Made by a program: the position numbers and the translations under genes. From JBCBTD01 sp039818825 (GTDB lineage: Bacteria > Pseudomonadota > Alphaproteobacteria > Geminicoccales > Geminicoccaceae), in NCBI GenBank assembly GCA_039818825.1, contig JBCBTD010000034.1, forward strand, positions 1-42,786: 42,786 nt of DNA, written 5' to 3'. The notes beneath the pieces were generated by a model. The model did not search any database. It had not been told where the DNA came from and was given only the letters and a program-made list of their open reading frames with translations. Positions 25,113-33,221 of the stretch are shown here, one piece after another. Position 1 is the first letter of the stretch, and each line of letters opens with the position of its first letter.

Positions 25113-26285
25113 ATGGTCAGCGGAACGACTGCAGACACCGCAGCGCCGAGGCGGTTGCGCCTCGGCATGGTCGGCGGTGGCGAGGATGCGTTCATCGGTG
25201 CGGTGCATCGGATCGCTGCCCGGCTCGACGACGACTACGAGCTGGTGGCGGGCTGCTTCGCCTCCACCGCGGAGAAGAGCCGGCGGAGCGGTACCGCCCT
25301 GCGCGTGCCGACCGACCGGGTCTATGACGACTTCGCGGCGATGGCGAAAGCGGAGGCGGCACGCGCCGACGGCATCGACGTGGTGACGATCGTCACGCCG
25401 AACCATCTCCACGTCGCGGTGGCAACCGCGTTCCTGGATGCCGGCATCGACGTGATCTGCGACAAGCCGCTGGCGACGTCCGTTGCAGACGCCGAGGGGC
25501 TCGCCGCCAAGGTCCGCGCCAGTGGCCGTATCTTTGCACTCACCCACAACTACACTGGCTACCCCCTGGTCCGCGAAGCGCGGTCGCTGGTGGCTCAGGG
25601 GCGGCTCGGTCGGATCAGGGTGGTACAGGCGGAGTACGCACAGGACTGGCTGTCGACCAAGCTCGAAGACACTGGGCTCAAACAGGCCGAGTGGCGTACC
25701 GACCCGTCGCGCTCGGGACCGGTGGGCTGCCTCGGCGACATCGGCACCCACGCCTTCAACCTCGCGACCTTCGTGACCGGGCTCGGGGTCGAGCGGGTGC
25801 TCGCGGAGCTGACGACGTTCGTCGACGGCCGCCGGCTCGACGACGACGCGCAGCTGCTGCTTCGGTTCACCAATGGCGCCAAAGGCAGCCTTTGGGCGTC
25901 GCAGGTCGCTCCTGGCAACGAGAACGGCCTGCGGCTCCGGGTCTACGGCGACCAGGCGGGCCTTTCCTGGTCGCAAGAGCAGCCCAACGAGCTGACGCTG
26001 ACGCGGCTAGGCGCGCCACCCGAGAAGCTGACTAGGGCCGGCCCAGGCCTCGGCGGTGATGCGACCCGTGCTGCGCGGATCCCGGCGGGCCACCCCGAAG
26101 GCTACCTGGAGGGATTCGCCAACCTCTATCGCGACGTCGCGGTCCAGCTCCGCGCAGCACGCGCCGGCACGGTGCCTCCACCCCAAGCGTGCCTCGTGCC
26201 GACGGTCGACGACGGTGTCGTCGGCATGCGCTTCGTCGCGGCCGCCGTCGACAGCGCCCGGACCAGCCGTTGGGTCGAACTTTGA
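25113..26285 (+). CDS. Gfo/Idh/MocA family oxidoreductase
   Basis: A 390-residue NAD(P)-dependent sugar/polyol oxidoreductase. The Rossmann motif is RLGMVGGGEDAFIGAVHRIAARL, the family motif (usually EKP) is here CDKPLATS, and the substrate-domain catalytic segment is VGCLGDIGTHAFNLATFV (Asp and His of GDIGTH). Members oxidise or reduce myo-inositol, glucose, rare sugars or their acids. The start ATG is preceded by GAGGAG. It is the second gene of the pair with the TIM-barrel isomerase and is followed after 99 nt of regulatory DNA by the sugar-type ABC importer operon, implying that it processes the imported compound. Confidence 0.9.
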   Translation: MVSGTTADTAAPRRLRLGMVGGGEDAFIGAVHRIAARLDDDYELVAGCFASTAEKSRRSGTALRVPTDRVYDDFAAMAKAEAARADGIDVVTIVTPNHLHVAVATAFLDAGIDVICDKPLATSVADAEGLAAKVRASGRIFALTHNYTGYPLVREARSLVAQGRLGRIRVVQAEYAQDWLSTKLEDTGLKQAEWRTDPSRSGPVGCLGDIGTHAFNLATFVTGLGVERVLAELTTFVDGRRLDDDAQLLLRFTNGAKGSLWASQVAPGNENGLRLRVYGDQAGLSWSQEQPNELTLTRLGAPPEKLTRAGPGLGGDATRAARIPAGHPEGYLEGFANLYRDVAVQLRAARAGTVPPPQACLVPTVDDGVVGMRFVAAAVDSARTSRWVEL

Positions 26286-26301
26286 GACGACGGCAAAGCC
26301 G

Positions 26302-26330
26302 TTGACAGGCCTTCGATGCGCCGACAAACT
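26302..26330 (+). promoter_or_regulatory. weak sigma70-like promoter before the ABC operon
   Basis: A perfect -35 hexamer TTGACA (26302-26307) is followed after 17 nt by CAAACT, a poor -10. The placement 55 nt before the binding-protein start is appropriate. The -10 is weak, so activator dependence or a wrong call are both possible. Confidence 0.35.
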
Positions 26331-26338
26331 AAACTCAA

Positions 26339-26354
26339 CTGAACTTATGTTCAG
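26339..26354. promoter_or_regulatory. operator-like palindrome upstream of the ABC operon
   Basis: CTGAACTTATGTTCAG is a perfect 6-bp inverted repeat with a 4-nt centre, 30 nt before the binding-protein start codon and just downstream of the putative promoter. It is preceded by tandem pentamers of the form nAACT (26326-26345). Position suits a repressor responding to the imported substrate. Confidence 0.55.
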
Positions 26355-26384
26355 CGGGTCGCAACGAACCCAAGGGAGGCAAGA

Positions 26385-27698
26385 ATGCGACGCACCGCCT
26401 TGACGCTGCTCGGCACCACGGCCCTGGTCGGCTTTGCCGCCACCGCCCAAGCCGAAGAACTGACGCTGTGCTGGGCCGCGTGGGATCCAGCGAACGCCCT
26501 GGTCGAGCTCTCCAAGGACTTCACCGCCGAGACGGGCGTCGACATGAAGTTCGAGTTCGTGCCGTGGCCCAATTTCGCCGACCGGATGCTCAACGAGCTC
26601 AACTCGGGCGGCCAGCTCTGCGATCTGATGATCGGCGACAGCCAGTGGATCGGCGGCGGCGCGGAGAATGGGCACTACGTCAAGCTCAACGAGTTCTTCG
26701 AGACCGAGAACATCTCGATGGACGACTTTGCCCCGGCAACCGTTTACGCGTACTCGACCTGGCCCAAGGGCACGCCCAACTATTACGCACTGCCGGCGAT
26801 GGGCGACGCCAACGCCTGGTTCTATCGCAAGGACTGGTTCTCGCGGCCGGACCTGCAGGCGGCGTTCATGGAGACCTACGGCCGGGAACTAGCGCCGCCG
26901 ACGACCCAGCTCGAACTCAAGGACATCGCCGAGTTCTTCCAGGGGCGGGAAATCGACGGCAAGACCGTTTACGGGGCCGCCATCTTCACCGAACGCGGCT
27001 CCGAAGGCATCACCATGGGCGCCACTGGTGCTCTCTATGCGTGGGGTTTCAAGTACGAGAACGAGCCAGGTTCTTACGACATGGACGGCGCGGTCAACTC
27101 GCCCGAGGCGGTCGAAGCCCTGGAGTTCTACAAGGAACTCTACGAGTGCTGCACGCCGCCCGGCTACACCGACAGCTACATGCAGGAGAGCCTGGACGCG
27201 TTCAAATCCGGCCAGGTCGCCATGGCGATGAACTGGTTCGCGTTCTTCCCAGGCCTCTACAAGGATCCCGAGGTCGGCGGCGACAAGATCGGCTTCTTCG
27301 TCAATCCGCAGCAGAACGTGGCGGCGTCGACGCTCGGTGGCCAAGGCATATCGGTCATCTCCTACTCGGACAAGCAGGACCTCGCGCTCGACTACATCAA
27401 GTGGTTCGCACAGCCAGAGGTCCAGCAGAAGTGGTGGTCGCTCGGTGGCTATTCCTGCCACCTGGAGGTGCTCAACGACCCGAGCTTCCCCGACTCGCAG
27501 CCATTCGCCGCGGACTTCCTGGTGGCGATGGGCGGCGTCCAGGACTTCTGGCAGGAGCCGACCTACGCCGAACTGCTGCTGGCGATGCAAAAGCGCCTGC
27601 ATGACTACATCGTGGCCGATCAAGGCACGGCGCAGGAGGCGCTCGACAAGCTGATCGACGATTGGAAGGAGACGTTCGAGGACGACGGCAAGCTCTGA
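26385..27698 (+). CDS. sugar/polyol ABC transporter substrate-binding protein
   Basis: A 437-residue periplasmic binding protein of the extracellular solute-binding family 1 (CUT1 carbohydrate class). A signal peptide ends after ...AATAQA (about residue 23). The mature protein begins EELTLCWAAWDPANALVELSKDFTAETGVDMKFEFVPW, and shows LCDLMIGDSQWIGGGAENGHYVKLNEFF, LPAMGDANAWFYRKDWF and the Trp-rich binding-cleft segments MAMNWFAFFPG and KWWSLGGYSC typical of sugar-stacking sites. It would deliver its ligand to the permeases encoded next. The start has AGGGAGG 6 nt upstream. First gene of a long plus-strand operon ending with dhaK. Confidence 0.92.
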   Translation: MRRTALTLLGTTALVGFAATAQAEELTLCWAAWDPANALVELSKDFTAETGVDMKFEFVPWPNFADRMLNELNSGGQLCDLMIGDSQWIGGGAENGHYVKLNEFFETENISMDDFAPATVYAYSTWPKGTPNYYALPAMGDANAWFYRKDWFSRPDLQAAFMETYGRELAPPTTQLELKDIAEFFQGREIDGKTVYGAAIFTERGSEGITMGATGALYAWGFKYENEPGSYDMDGAVNSPEAVEALEFYKELYECCTPPGYTDSYMQESLDAFKSGQVAMAMNWFAFFPGLYKDPEVGGDKIGFFVNPQQNVAASTLGGQGISVISYSDKQDLALDYIKWFAQPEVQQKWWSLGGYSCHLEVLNDPSFPDSQPFAADFLVAMGGVQDFWQEPTYAELLLAMQKRLHDYIVADQGTAQEALDKLIDDWKETFEDDGKL

Positions 27699-27741
27699 CG
27701 ACCGGCAAGCGGCGGCAGAGCGTCCGGCGGAGATCCCAGAG

Positions 27742-28703
27742 ATGGCGCGCACGACCGCTATCGAGCGGCTCGCCGATCAGGCGGCGACGGTGACACCGGT
27801 TCCCGTCGCCGCCCGGGTCCGCGGCCTGTCGGATCGGGCGATCGCTTGGCTGTTCATCGCCCCGACGATCGTCCTCCTGCTCGCCATCAACATCTTTCCG
27901 CTGTTGTGGACGGTCTACCTCTCGTTCACCAACTATCGCGCCAATCGCGTCAACCGTGAGGTCGAGTGGATCGGTACTCGCAACTACGAGCGGGTGCTGA
28001 CCGACAGCGACATCTGGCACACCTTGCAAGTCACCGCGCATTTTCTCTGCTGGACGCTGGTGCTGCAGGTGTTGATCGGCTTTACCTTGGCCTGGCTGAT
28101 CAACCGCAATTTCCGGGCCACGGCTTTTGGACCACGGTCATCGTCCTGCCGATGATGCTGTCACCAGCGGTCGTCGGCAATTTCTGGACGTTCCTGTATC
28201 AGCCACAGATCGGCCTGTTCAACTACGTGGTGTCCTTCTTCACCGGCATTCCGCCCTCATCGTTCTCGATGATCGGCGATGTGAACTTGGCGCCCTGGTC
28301 CATCGTCATCGTCGATACCTGGATGTGGACGCCGTTCGTCATGCTCATCTGCCTGGCCGGCCTCCGCTCCATTCCGGACTACCTCTACGAGGCCGCCGAA
28401 GTCGACCGGGCGTCGCCCTGGCGACAGTTCTGGTCGATCACCTTGCCGATGGTCCTGCCATTCTTGATGCTCGCCGTGCTGTTCCGCGGCATCGAGAACT
28501 TCAAGATGTTCGACCTGGTGGTCGAGCTGACGTCCGGCGGGCCCGGTTCCGTCACCGAACTCGCGTCGATCAATCTGAAGCGCGAAGCGTTCGAGAAGTG
28601 GCGTACAGGCTACGCGTCGGCCTTTGCCATCGTCTTGTTCGTCACCGTCTTCGGGCTCGCGAGCATCTACGTGAAGGCGCTCAACCGGGTGAAGAACCGA
28701 TGA
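27742..28703 (+). pseudogene. ABC sugar permease 1, with an apparent frameshift
   Basis: Together the two frames encode a ~320-residue MalF-type (CUT1) inner-membrane permease. Frame 1 runs from ATG 27742 (...DRAIAWLFIAPTIVLLLAINIFPLLWTVYLSF...) to a stop after FRATAFGPRSSSCR (28155). The true continuation FWTTVIVLPMMLSPAVVGNFW... lies in another frame up to 28703 and contains the permease EAA loop YLYEAAEVDRASPWRQFWSITLP. Adding one G to the GGG at 28115-28117 would restore RNFRGHGFWTTVIV without other change. This is either a sequencing/consensus deletion in a G run or a real inactivating frameshift. The gene after it starts with an ATGA overlap, so coupling depends on the second frame. GGAG precedes the start. 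Confidence 0.85.
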
Positions 28704-29647
28704 GCACCACGGCCCACTCGGTCGTCGAGCCGACGACCCGCGAGCGCCGGGTCGCGGCGACGCTGGTGATCGTCTACGCGGTGGTCGCTTTGGTACCGCT
28801 GGTTTGGATCTTCATGACCAGCTTCAAGACACCGCCGGATTCGATCTCCTATCCGCCCAAGGTGATCTACGAGCCGACCTTGGAAGGCTACGTCAACCTG
28901 TTCACCACCCGGACTCGCCAGACCCCCGAGTACATGGAGTCCCTGCCACCACCGGCGACTTGGTACGACGAGTTGGTGCGTTCCCGCAGCATGGTCATCG
29001 CCGGCCCGTCCAAGTTCGGCGAGCGGTTCCTCAACTCGGTGATCATCGGTTTCGGCTCGACGTTCTTGACGGTGTTCCTTGGCACCTTGGCCGCCTACGG
29101 GTTCTCCCGGTTTCGCGTGCCGCTCAAAGACGATTTGCTGTTCTTCATCCTGTCGACTCGGATGATGCCGCCGATCGCCGTCGCCATCCCGATCTTCTTG
29201 ATGTACCGGCAGATCGGGCTCTCCGACACGCATCTCGGCATGATCCTGCTCTACACGGCGGTGAATCTCTCCCTGGCGGTATGGTTGCTCAAAGGCTTCA
29301 TCGACGAGATTCCGCGGGAGTACGAAGAGGCCGCGATGATCGATGGCTACACCCGGCTCGAAGCCTTCTGGCGCGTGGTGCTGCCGCAGGCGACCACGGG
29401 GATTGCCGCCACGGCCATCTTCTGCCTGATCTTCGCCTGGAACGAGTATGCGTTTGCCCTGCTGTTGACCTCCGGCACCGCCCAGACCGCCCCACCCTTC
29501 ATCCCGACGATCATCGGCGAAGGCGGGCTGGACTGGCCGGCGGTGGCCGCCGGCGCGACGCTGTTCCTCCTGCCGGTGCTGGTATTCACGATCCTCTTGC
29601 GCAAACACCTGTTGCGCGGGATCACCTTCGGGGCGGTGCGGAAATGA
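28700..29647 (+). CDS. ABC sugar permease 2 (MalG type)
   Basis: A 315-residue polytopic permease of the CUT1 class with six hydrophobic segments: LVIVYAVVALVPLVWIFMTSFK near the N-terminus, LNSVIIGFGSTFLTVFLGTLAAYGFSRF, and the cytoplasmic EAA loop IPREYEEAAMIDGYTRLEAFWRVVLP, which docks on the ATPases. It pairs with permease 1 to form the channel. A periplasmic insertion around residues 60-105 (TRTRQTPEYMESLPPPATWYDELVRSR) is longer than in minimal MalG proteins. It begins in an ATGA overlap with permease 1 and ends in an ATGA overlap with the next small gene. Confidence 0.93.
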   Translation: MSTTAHSVVEPTTRERRVAATLVIVYAVVALVPLVWIFMTSFKTPPDSISYPPKVIYEPTLEGYVNLFTTRTRQTPEYMESLPPPATWYDELVRSRSMVIAGPSKFGERFLNSVIIGFGSTFLTVFLGTLAAYGFSRFRVPLKDDLLFFILSTRMMPPIAVAIPIFLMYRQIGLSDTHLGMILLYTAVNLSLAVWLLKGFIDEIPREYEEAAMIDGYTRLEAFWRVVLPQATTGIAATAIFCLIFAWNEYAFALLLTSGTAQTAPPFIPTIIGEGGLDWPAVAAGATLFLLPVLVFTILLRKHLLRGITFGAVRK

Positions 29648-29829
29648 GCGCCAAGAACTGGCCGCGATGGTTGCGCCGGGGACCGATGGAAAATCTCGCT
29701 ACCGTGCTCATCACCGCCGGCGTGGTGATGCTGATGCAGCCCTTCGCCCTCGTCCTCTTCTCGTGGTCGTTCACCGTCATCCTCATCGGCACCGTCGGCT
29801 TCATCGTCGTCAGCCACTTTCCGGAGTGA
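29644..29829 (+). CDS. 61-residue membrane protein in the ABC operon
   Basis: A small protein with a basic N-terminus (KNWPRWLRRGPMENLA) and two closely spaced hydrophobic helices (about residues 18-38 and 40-57) ending in FPE. I recall similar small proteins in rhizobial sugar ABC operons but know no function. The rhizobial glycerol transporter operon glpSTPQUV also includes a small membrane protein (GlpU), which is an analogy, not a claim of homology. Its start overlaps the permease 2 stop (ATGA) and the first ATPase gene starts 4 nt after its stop, so the coupled layout supports it as a real gene. A role in assembly or stability of the importer is a guess. Confidence 0.75.
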   Translation: MSAKNWPRWLRRGPMENLATVLITAGVVMLMQPFALVLFSWSFTVILIGTVGFIVVSHFPE

Positions 29830-29833
29830 GCCG

Positions 29834-30931
29834 ATGGCAGAGATCAATCTCCGGCGACTGCGCAAGGCTTTCGACGACTTCGTCGCCGTCGAGGACACCG
29901 ACCTGACGGTGCCGAACGGCGCCTTCTTCGTGCTGCTCGGGCCGTCGGGCTGTGGCAAGACGACGACCTTGCGGATGATTGCCGGGCTCGAGCTGCCGAC
30001 CTCAGGCGAGATCAGGCTCGGCAGCGAAGACGTCACCTTCAAGCGCGCCCGCGAGCGTGACATCGCGTTCGTCTTCCAGTTGTTCGCGCTCTATCCGCAC
30101 ATGACCGTGCGCGGCAACATCGCCTTTCCGTTGCGCACGCAAGGGACCCCGCGTGCCGAGATCCGCCGCCGAGTCGAGGAAACGGCGCGACTCCTGCGCA
30201 TCGACCACCTGCTCGACCGACCGGTGGGCGGCCTCGCGGGCGGCGATCGTCAGCGGGTTGCGCTCGGTCGAGCGATCGTCCGCCGGCCCTTGGCGTTCTT
30301 GATGGACGAACCCCTCGGCACCCTCGATGCGGCGTTTCGTGAGCTGATGTGCGAGGAGTTGAAGGCGCTGCACGACCGGATCGGCGCAACCACCGTTTAC
30401 GTCACCCACGACCAAGTAGAAGCGATGGCGATGGGCGACGTCGTCGCCGTGATGAACGCCGGACGAGTGTTGCAGAGCGGACCGCCCCACGAAATCTACC
30501 ATCGGCCGCGCTCGTTGTTCGTCGCCTCCTTCATCGGCAGCCCGGCAATGAACCTGGTCGATGCCGAAGGGGGCCTGGAACCGGGCGCCGCACAGGTTCG
30601 GGTTGCCGGCACCGAGCAACCGATGCCCCGGCTGCGGACGGCGGCAGAGCCCGGCGCCCACGTCTATGGTGTGCGCCCTGAGCATGTCGCGCTCGTCGAC
30701 GAGTCTGCGCTCCGCGCCGAGGTGGTCGCTGTCGACTATCTCGGCGCCCGCCAGGTGGTGACGCTCGACGGGCCCGCGGGGCGGCTTCGTGCCAAGATCG
30801 GCAATGGCCAAAGGGTGGACGTGGGCGAGCGCGTCGGCCTCGCGTTCGACGGCGCCAAAGCCATTCTGTTCGATGCCCGGAGCGGCAACGCCCTGCCCAG
30901 CACCCTTTTCGAAGCGGACCATCATGGCTGA
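29834..30931 (+). CDS. ABC transporter ATP-binding protein 1
   Basis: A 365-residue MalK/UgpC-type ATPase. Walker A is GPSGCGKTTTLRM, the Q-loop is FVFQLFALYPHMTV, Walker B is FLMDEPLGTLDA and the H-loop is TVYVTHDQVEAMA. A C-terminal TOBE/OB regulatory region contains YGVRPEHVALVD. The ABC signature reads LAGGDRQRVALGRA, with Ala in place of the usual Ser of LSGGQ, and FQLF in the Q-loop is also a subgroup variant. With the next gene it forms a two-ATPase importer, as in rhizobial GlpS/GlpT. Its stop overlaps the next ATPase start by 8 nt. Confidence 0.92.
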   Translation: MAEINLRRLRKAFDDFVAVEDTDLTVPNGAFFVLLGPSGCGKTTTLRMIAGLELPTSGEIRLGSEDVTFKRARERDIAFVFQLFALYPHMTVRGNIAFPLRTQGTPRAEIRRRVEETARLLRIDHLLDRPVGGLAGGDRQRVALGRAIVRRPLAFLMDEPLGTLDAAFRELMCEELKALHDRIGATTVYVTHDQVEAMAMGDVVAVMNAGRVLQSGPPHEIYHRPRSLFVASFIGSPAMNLVDAEGGLEPGAAQVRVAGTEQPMPRLRTAAEPGAHVYGVRPEHVALVDESALRAEVVAVDYLGARQVVTLDGPAGRLRAKIGNGQRVDVGERVGLAFDGAKAILFDARSGNALPSTLFEADHHG

Positions 30932-31955
30932 GCTGCGCCTCGAAGCCGCCTACAAGCGCTTCGGCGAAACCACCGCGCTCGACGGTCTCGATCTCGACGT
31001 TGCCGACGGCGAGTTCTTCGTGCTGCTGGGGCCGACCGGTGCGGGCAAAACCACCACGTTGCGGGTGGCCGCCGGGCTGGAGAAGCCGGAGGCGGGTCGC
31101 GTGCGCCTTGGCGGCCTGGACGTCACCGCGCTGCCGCCGGCAGCAAGGGACGTCGCTTTCGTCTTCCAGCAATACTCACTCTATCCGCATCTGAGCGTGT
31201 ACGACAACCTCGCCTTCCCCCTGCGCTCGCCGGTCAGGCGCAGCGACCGGGCTACGGTCGATGCCAGGGTCCGTGAGGTCGCCGGCCGCCTGCGGATCGA
31301 CTCCAAGCTGCGGAACCGCGCCACCCGCCTGTCGGGCGGCGAGATGCAGCGCGTTGCGATCGGTCGCGCGCTGGTACGAGCACCGGCGCTGTTCTTGATG
31401 GACGAGCCCCTCTCTTCGCTCGACGCGAAGCTGCGGGAAGAGTTGCGGATCGAGCTGAAACGGCTGCAGCGGGAGCTTGGGGCGACGATCCTCTACGTCA
31501 CCCACGACCAGGTCGAAGCGATGACCCTGGCGGACAGGATCGGCCTCTTGGAGCAAGGACGGCTGCTGCAAGTCGGCACGCCGCGGGACATCTACACCCG
31601 TCCAGCCACCATCGAGGCGGCGGCGCGGCTGGGCTCGCCGCCGATCAACCTACTTCCGCCCAACCTACTCCCCGGACTGGCTGGCCCCGCCGGCACCGAA
31701 CGGATCGGGCTTCGGCCCGAGGACGTCGAGCTCGACCTCGCCGGCGACGGGGCGGAGGTCGTCCAGATCGAGCACTTGGGTGCCGAAACGGTCGTCCGCG
31801 TCCGCTGCCGGAACCACGAACTGCACGCCCTCGTGCCTGGTGAGACGGTGCTGACGCCAGGTTCGTCGGTGGGCATCGCGCCAATCCCCGGTGCCCTGAT
31901 GGCATTCGGTTCGGCAGGCGAGCGGCTGGAGCGGACCGACGGAGGAGCGCCATGA
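30924..31955 (+). CDS. ABC transporter ATP-binding protein 2
   Basis: A 343-residue MalK-type ATPase with canonical motifs throughout: Walker A GPTGAGKTTTLRV, Q-loop FVFQQYSLYPHLSV, signature RLSGGEMQRVAIGRAL, Walker B LFLMDEPLSSLDA and H-loop ILYVTHDQVEAMT. A C-terminal TOBE region follows (GLRPEDVELDL...HLGAETVVRVR). The start is ATG 30924; an in-frame upstream ATG is inside the previous gene and gives no family sequence. Being canonical, it may supply full ATPase function where ATPase 1 has the Ala signature, giving an asymmetric pair. It ends in an ATGA overlap with dhaL. Confidence 0.92.
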   Translation: MAELRLEAAYKRFGETTALDGLDLDVADGEFFVLLGPTGAGKTTTLRVAAGLEKPEAGRVRLGGLDVTALPPAARDVAFVFQQYSLYPHLSVYDNLAFPLRSPVRRSDRATVDARVREVAGRLRIDSKLRNRATRLSGGEMQRVAIGRALVRAPALFLMDEPLSSLDAKLREELRIELKRLQRELGATILYVTHDQVEAMTLADRIGLLEQGRLLQVGTPRDIYTRPATIEAAARLGSPPINLLPPNLLPGLAGPAGTERIGLRPEDVELDLAGDGAEVVQIEHLGAETVVRVRCRNHELHALVPGETVLTPGSSVGIAPIPGALMAFGSAGERLERTDGGAP

Positions 31956-32563
31956 CCGATGTTTCGATGCGCATCCTGGCCAACCGTGCGCGCGACGTCA
32001 TCGTTGCCGAAGCCGAAACGTTGACGGCGCTCGACCAGGCGATCGGCGACGGCGATCACGGCATCAACATGCGTCGCGGGTTCGAGGCGATCGCTACCGA
32101 GGCCGACGCTTTGGCTGAGTTGCCGCACGGTCAGGCGCTCAGCAAGGCTGGGATGAAGCTGGTGACCACGGTCGGCGGCGCCTCCGGACCGCTCTATGGC
32201 AGCCTGTTGATGGGCATCGGCAAGGCCCTCGAAGGAGGTGCCTCGCTCGAGGAGGCCTTGGGCGCCGGCGTCGAGCTGGTGAAGAAGCGTGGCAAGTCCG
32301 ACGTCGGCGCCAAGACGATGCTGGACGTACTCGTGCCGACCCTGGCGGCGTTGGAGCGAACCGCCGATCAACCGACGCCTGCGCGCATCTCCACCGTGCG
32401 CGACGCTGCTCGAAACGCTCGCGAAGCGACCCGCGACATGCGTGCAACCAAAGGGCGTGCCTCGTTCCTCGGCGAGCGCTCGATCGGCCACTACGACCCG
32501 GGCGCCACCTCCGCGCTGCTGCTGATCGAGATGACGTTGGACGTATGGGGAGAACATCCGTGA
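31952..32563 (+). CDS. dhaL: dihydroxyacetone kinase subunit DhaL (ADP-binding)
   Basis: A 203-residue all-helical nucleotide-binding subunit of PTS-dependent dihydroxyacetone kinase. DhaL holds a permanent ADP that is phosphorylated by DhaM and passes the phosphate to ketone substrate on DhaK. Mg-ADP ligands D28, D33 and D35 are in LDQAIGDGDHGINM, and other DhaL blocks are VGGASGPLYGSLLMG, KRGKSDVGAKTMLDVLVP and the loop ATKGRASFLGERSIGHYDPGATS. Length equals that of E. coli DhaL (~210). Its start overlaps the ATPase 2 stop (ATGA), so kinase and importer are translated from one message. Confidence 0.95.
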   Translation: MTDVSMRILANRARDVIVAEAETLTALDQAIGDGDHGINMRRGFEAIATEADALAELPHGQALSKAGMKLVTTVGGASGPLYGSLLMGIGKALEGGASLEEALGAGVELVKKRGKSDVGAKTMLDVLVPTLAALERTADQPTPARISTVRDAARNAREATRDMRATKGRASFLGERSIGHYDPGATSALLLIEMTLDVWGEHP

Positions 32564-32943
32564 CCGTGGGCCTCGTGATCGTGTCCCATTCGCCGGACGT
32601 GGCCAGCGGTGCAGCCGACATGGTCCGGCAGATGGTCGGCGACGACGTCGCCTGCGCACCGTGCGGCGGCAACCCGAGCGGCGGTCTCGGTACCGACACG
32701 ACGCAAATCAAGGCGGCGATCGAGCGGGTCTGGAGCGAAGCTGGCGTTGCCGTCATGGTCGATCTGGGCGGTGCCGAGATGAACGCGGAGATGGCCATAG
32801 AGATGCTGCCACCCGAACGGGCGGCGCGTGTCCGCATCTGCAACGCGCCGGTGGTGGAGGGCTCGGTGATGGCGGCAACCGAAGCGTCCGGCGGCGCGAC
32901 CTTGGAACAGGTCTGCGCAACGGCCGAGGAGCTGAGCCCGTGA
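32560..32943 (+). CDS. dhaM: DhaM-type EIIA phosphotransfer protein
   Basis: A 127-residue protein containing only the EIIA(Man)-like domain of DhaM. The phosphorylatable His10 stands in VGLVIVSHSPDVASGAADM, as in E. coli DhaM (His9), and the family GGLGTD segment and VMVDLGGAEMNAEMA strand follow. E. coli DhaM is a fusion EIIA-HPr-EI; here HPr and EI follow as separate genes in the same order. The start is GTG 32560, overlapping the dhaL stop as GTGA with GGGGAG about 7 nt upstream; an ATG 15 nt earlier is possible but lies inside dhaL. It should pass phosphate from HPr to the ADP of DhaL. Confidence 0.93.
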   Translation: MTVGLVIVSHSPDVASGAADMVRQMVGDDVACAPCGGNPSGGLGTDTTQIKAAIERVWSEAGVAVMVDLGGAEMNAEMAIEMLPPERAARVRICNAPVVEGSVMAATEASGGATLEQVCATAEELSP

Positions 32944-33221
32944 GCGATGCGACGGCGTCGGTGACGATCCGTCATCCGGTCGGGTTGCATGCGCGGCCTG
33001 CGGTCAAGTTCACGAAGTTGGCGAAGACCTTCGATGCGGCGATCAAGGTCCGCGGCGCGCCCGACGGCGCTTGGGTCGATGCCAAAAGCATCGTCAAGGT
33101 GATGGCCCTCAAGCTGCGCACAGGCGCCGTGCTGGAGCTGGTCGCCGACGGCGATGGAGCGACGGCCGCTGTCACGGCACTCGGCGCCCTCGTCGAGCGC
33201 GACTTCGACGACGATGGCTGA
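32940..33221 (+). CDS. HPr family phosphocarrier protein
   Basis: A 93-residue HPr with active-site His17 in HPVGLHARPAVKF (canonical His15) and a Ser at the regulatory-type position, KSIVKVMALKL (Ser50). It takes phosphate from Enzyme I and gives it to the EIIA of DhaM. The start is GTG 32940, in a GTGA overlap with dhaM and 8 nt after GAGGAG. A dedicated HPr inside a dha operon implies a closed phosphorelay independent of any general or nitrogen PTS elsewhere in the genome. Confidence 0.94.
   Translation: MSDATASVTIRHPVGLHARPAVKFTKLAKTFDAAIKVRGAPDGAWVDAKSIVKVMALKLRTGAVLELVADGDGATAAVTALGALVERDFDDDG

Noticed and set aside
23231..25195. 654-codon minus-strand frame opposite the SOUL and isomerase genes
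   Set aside because: It spans several well-recognised plus-strand genes and shows no domain features.
28127..28699. N-terminal extension of permease 2
   Set aside because: This reading is an out-of-frame shadow of permease 1; permease 2 begins at the ATGA overlap at 28700.
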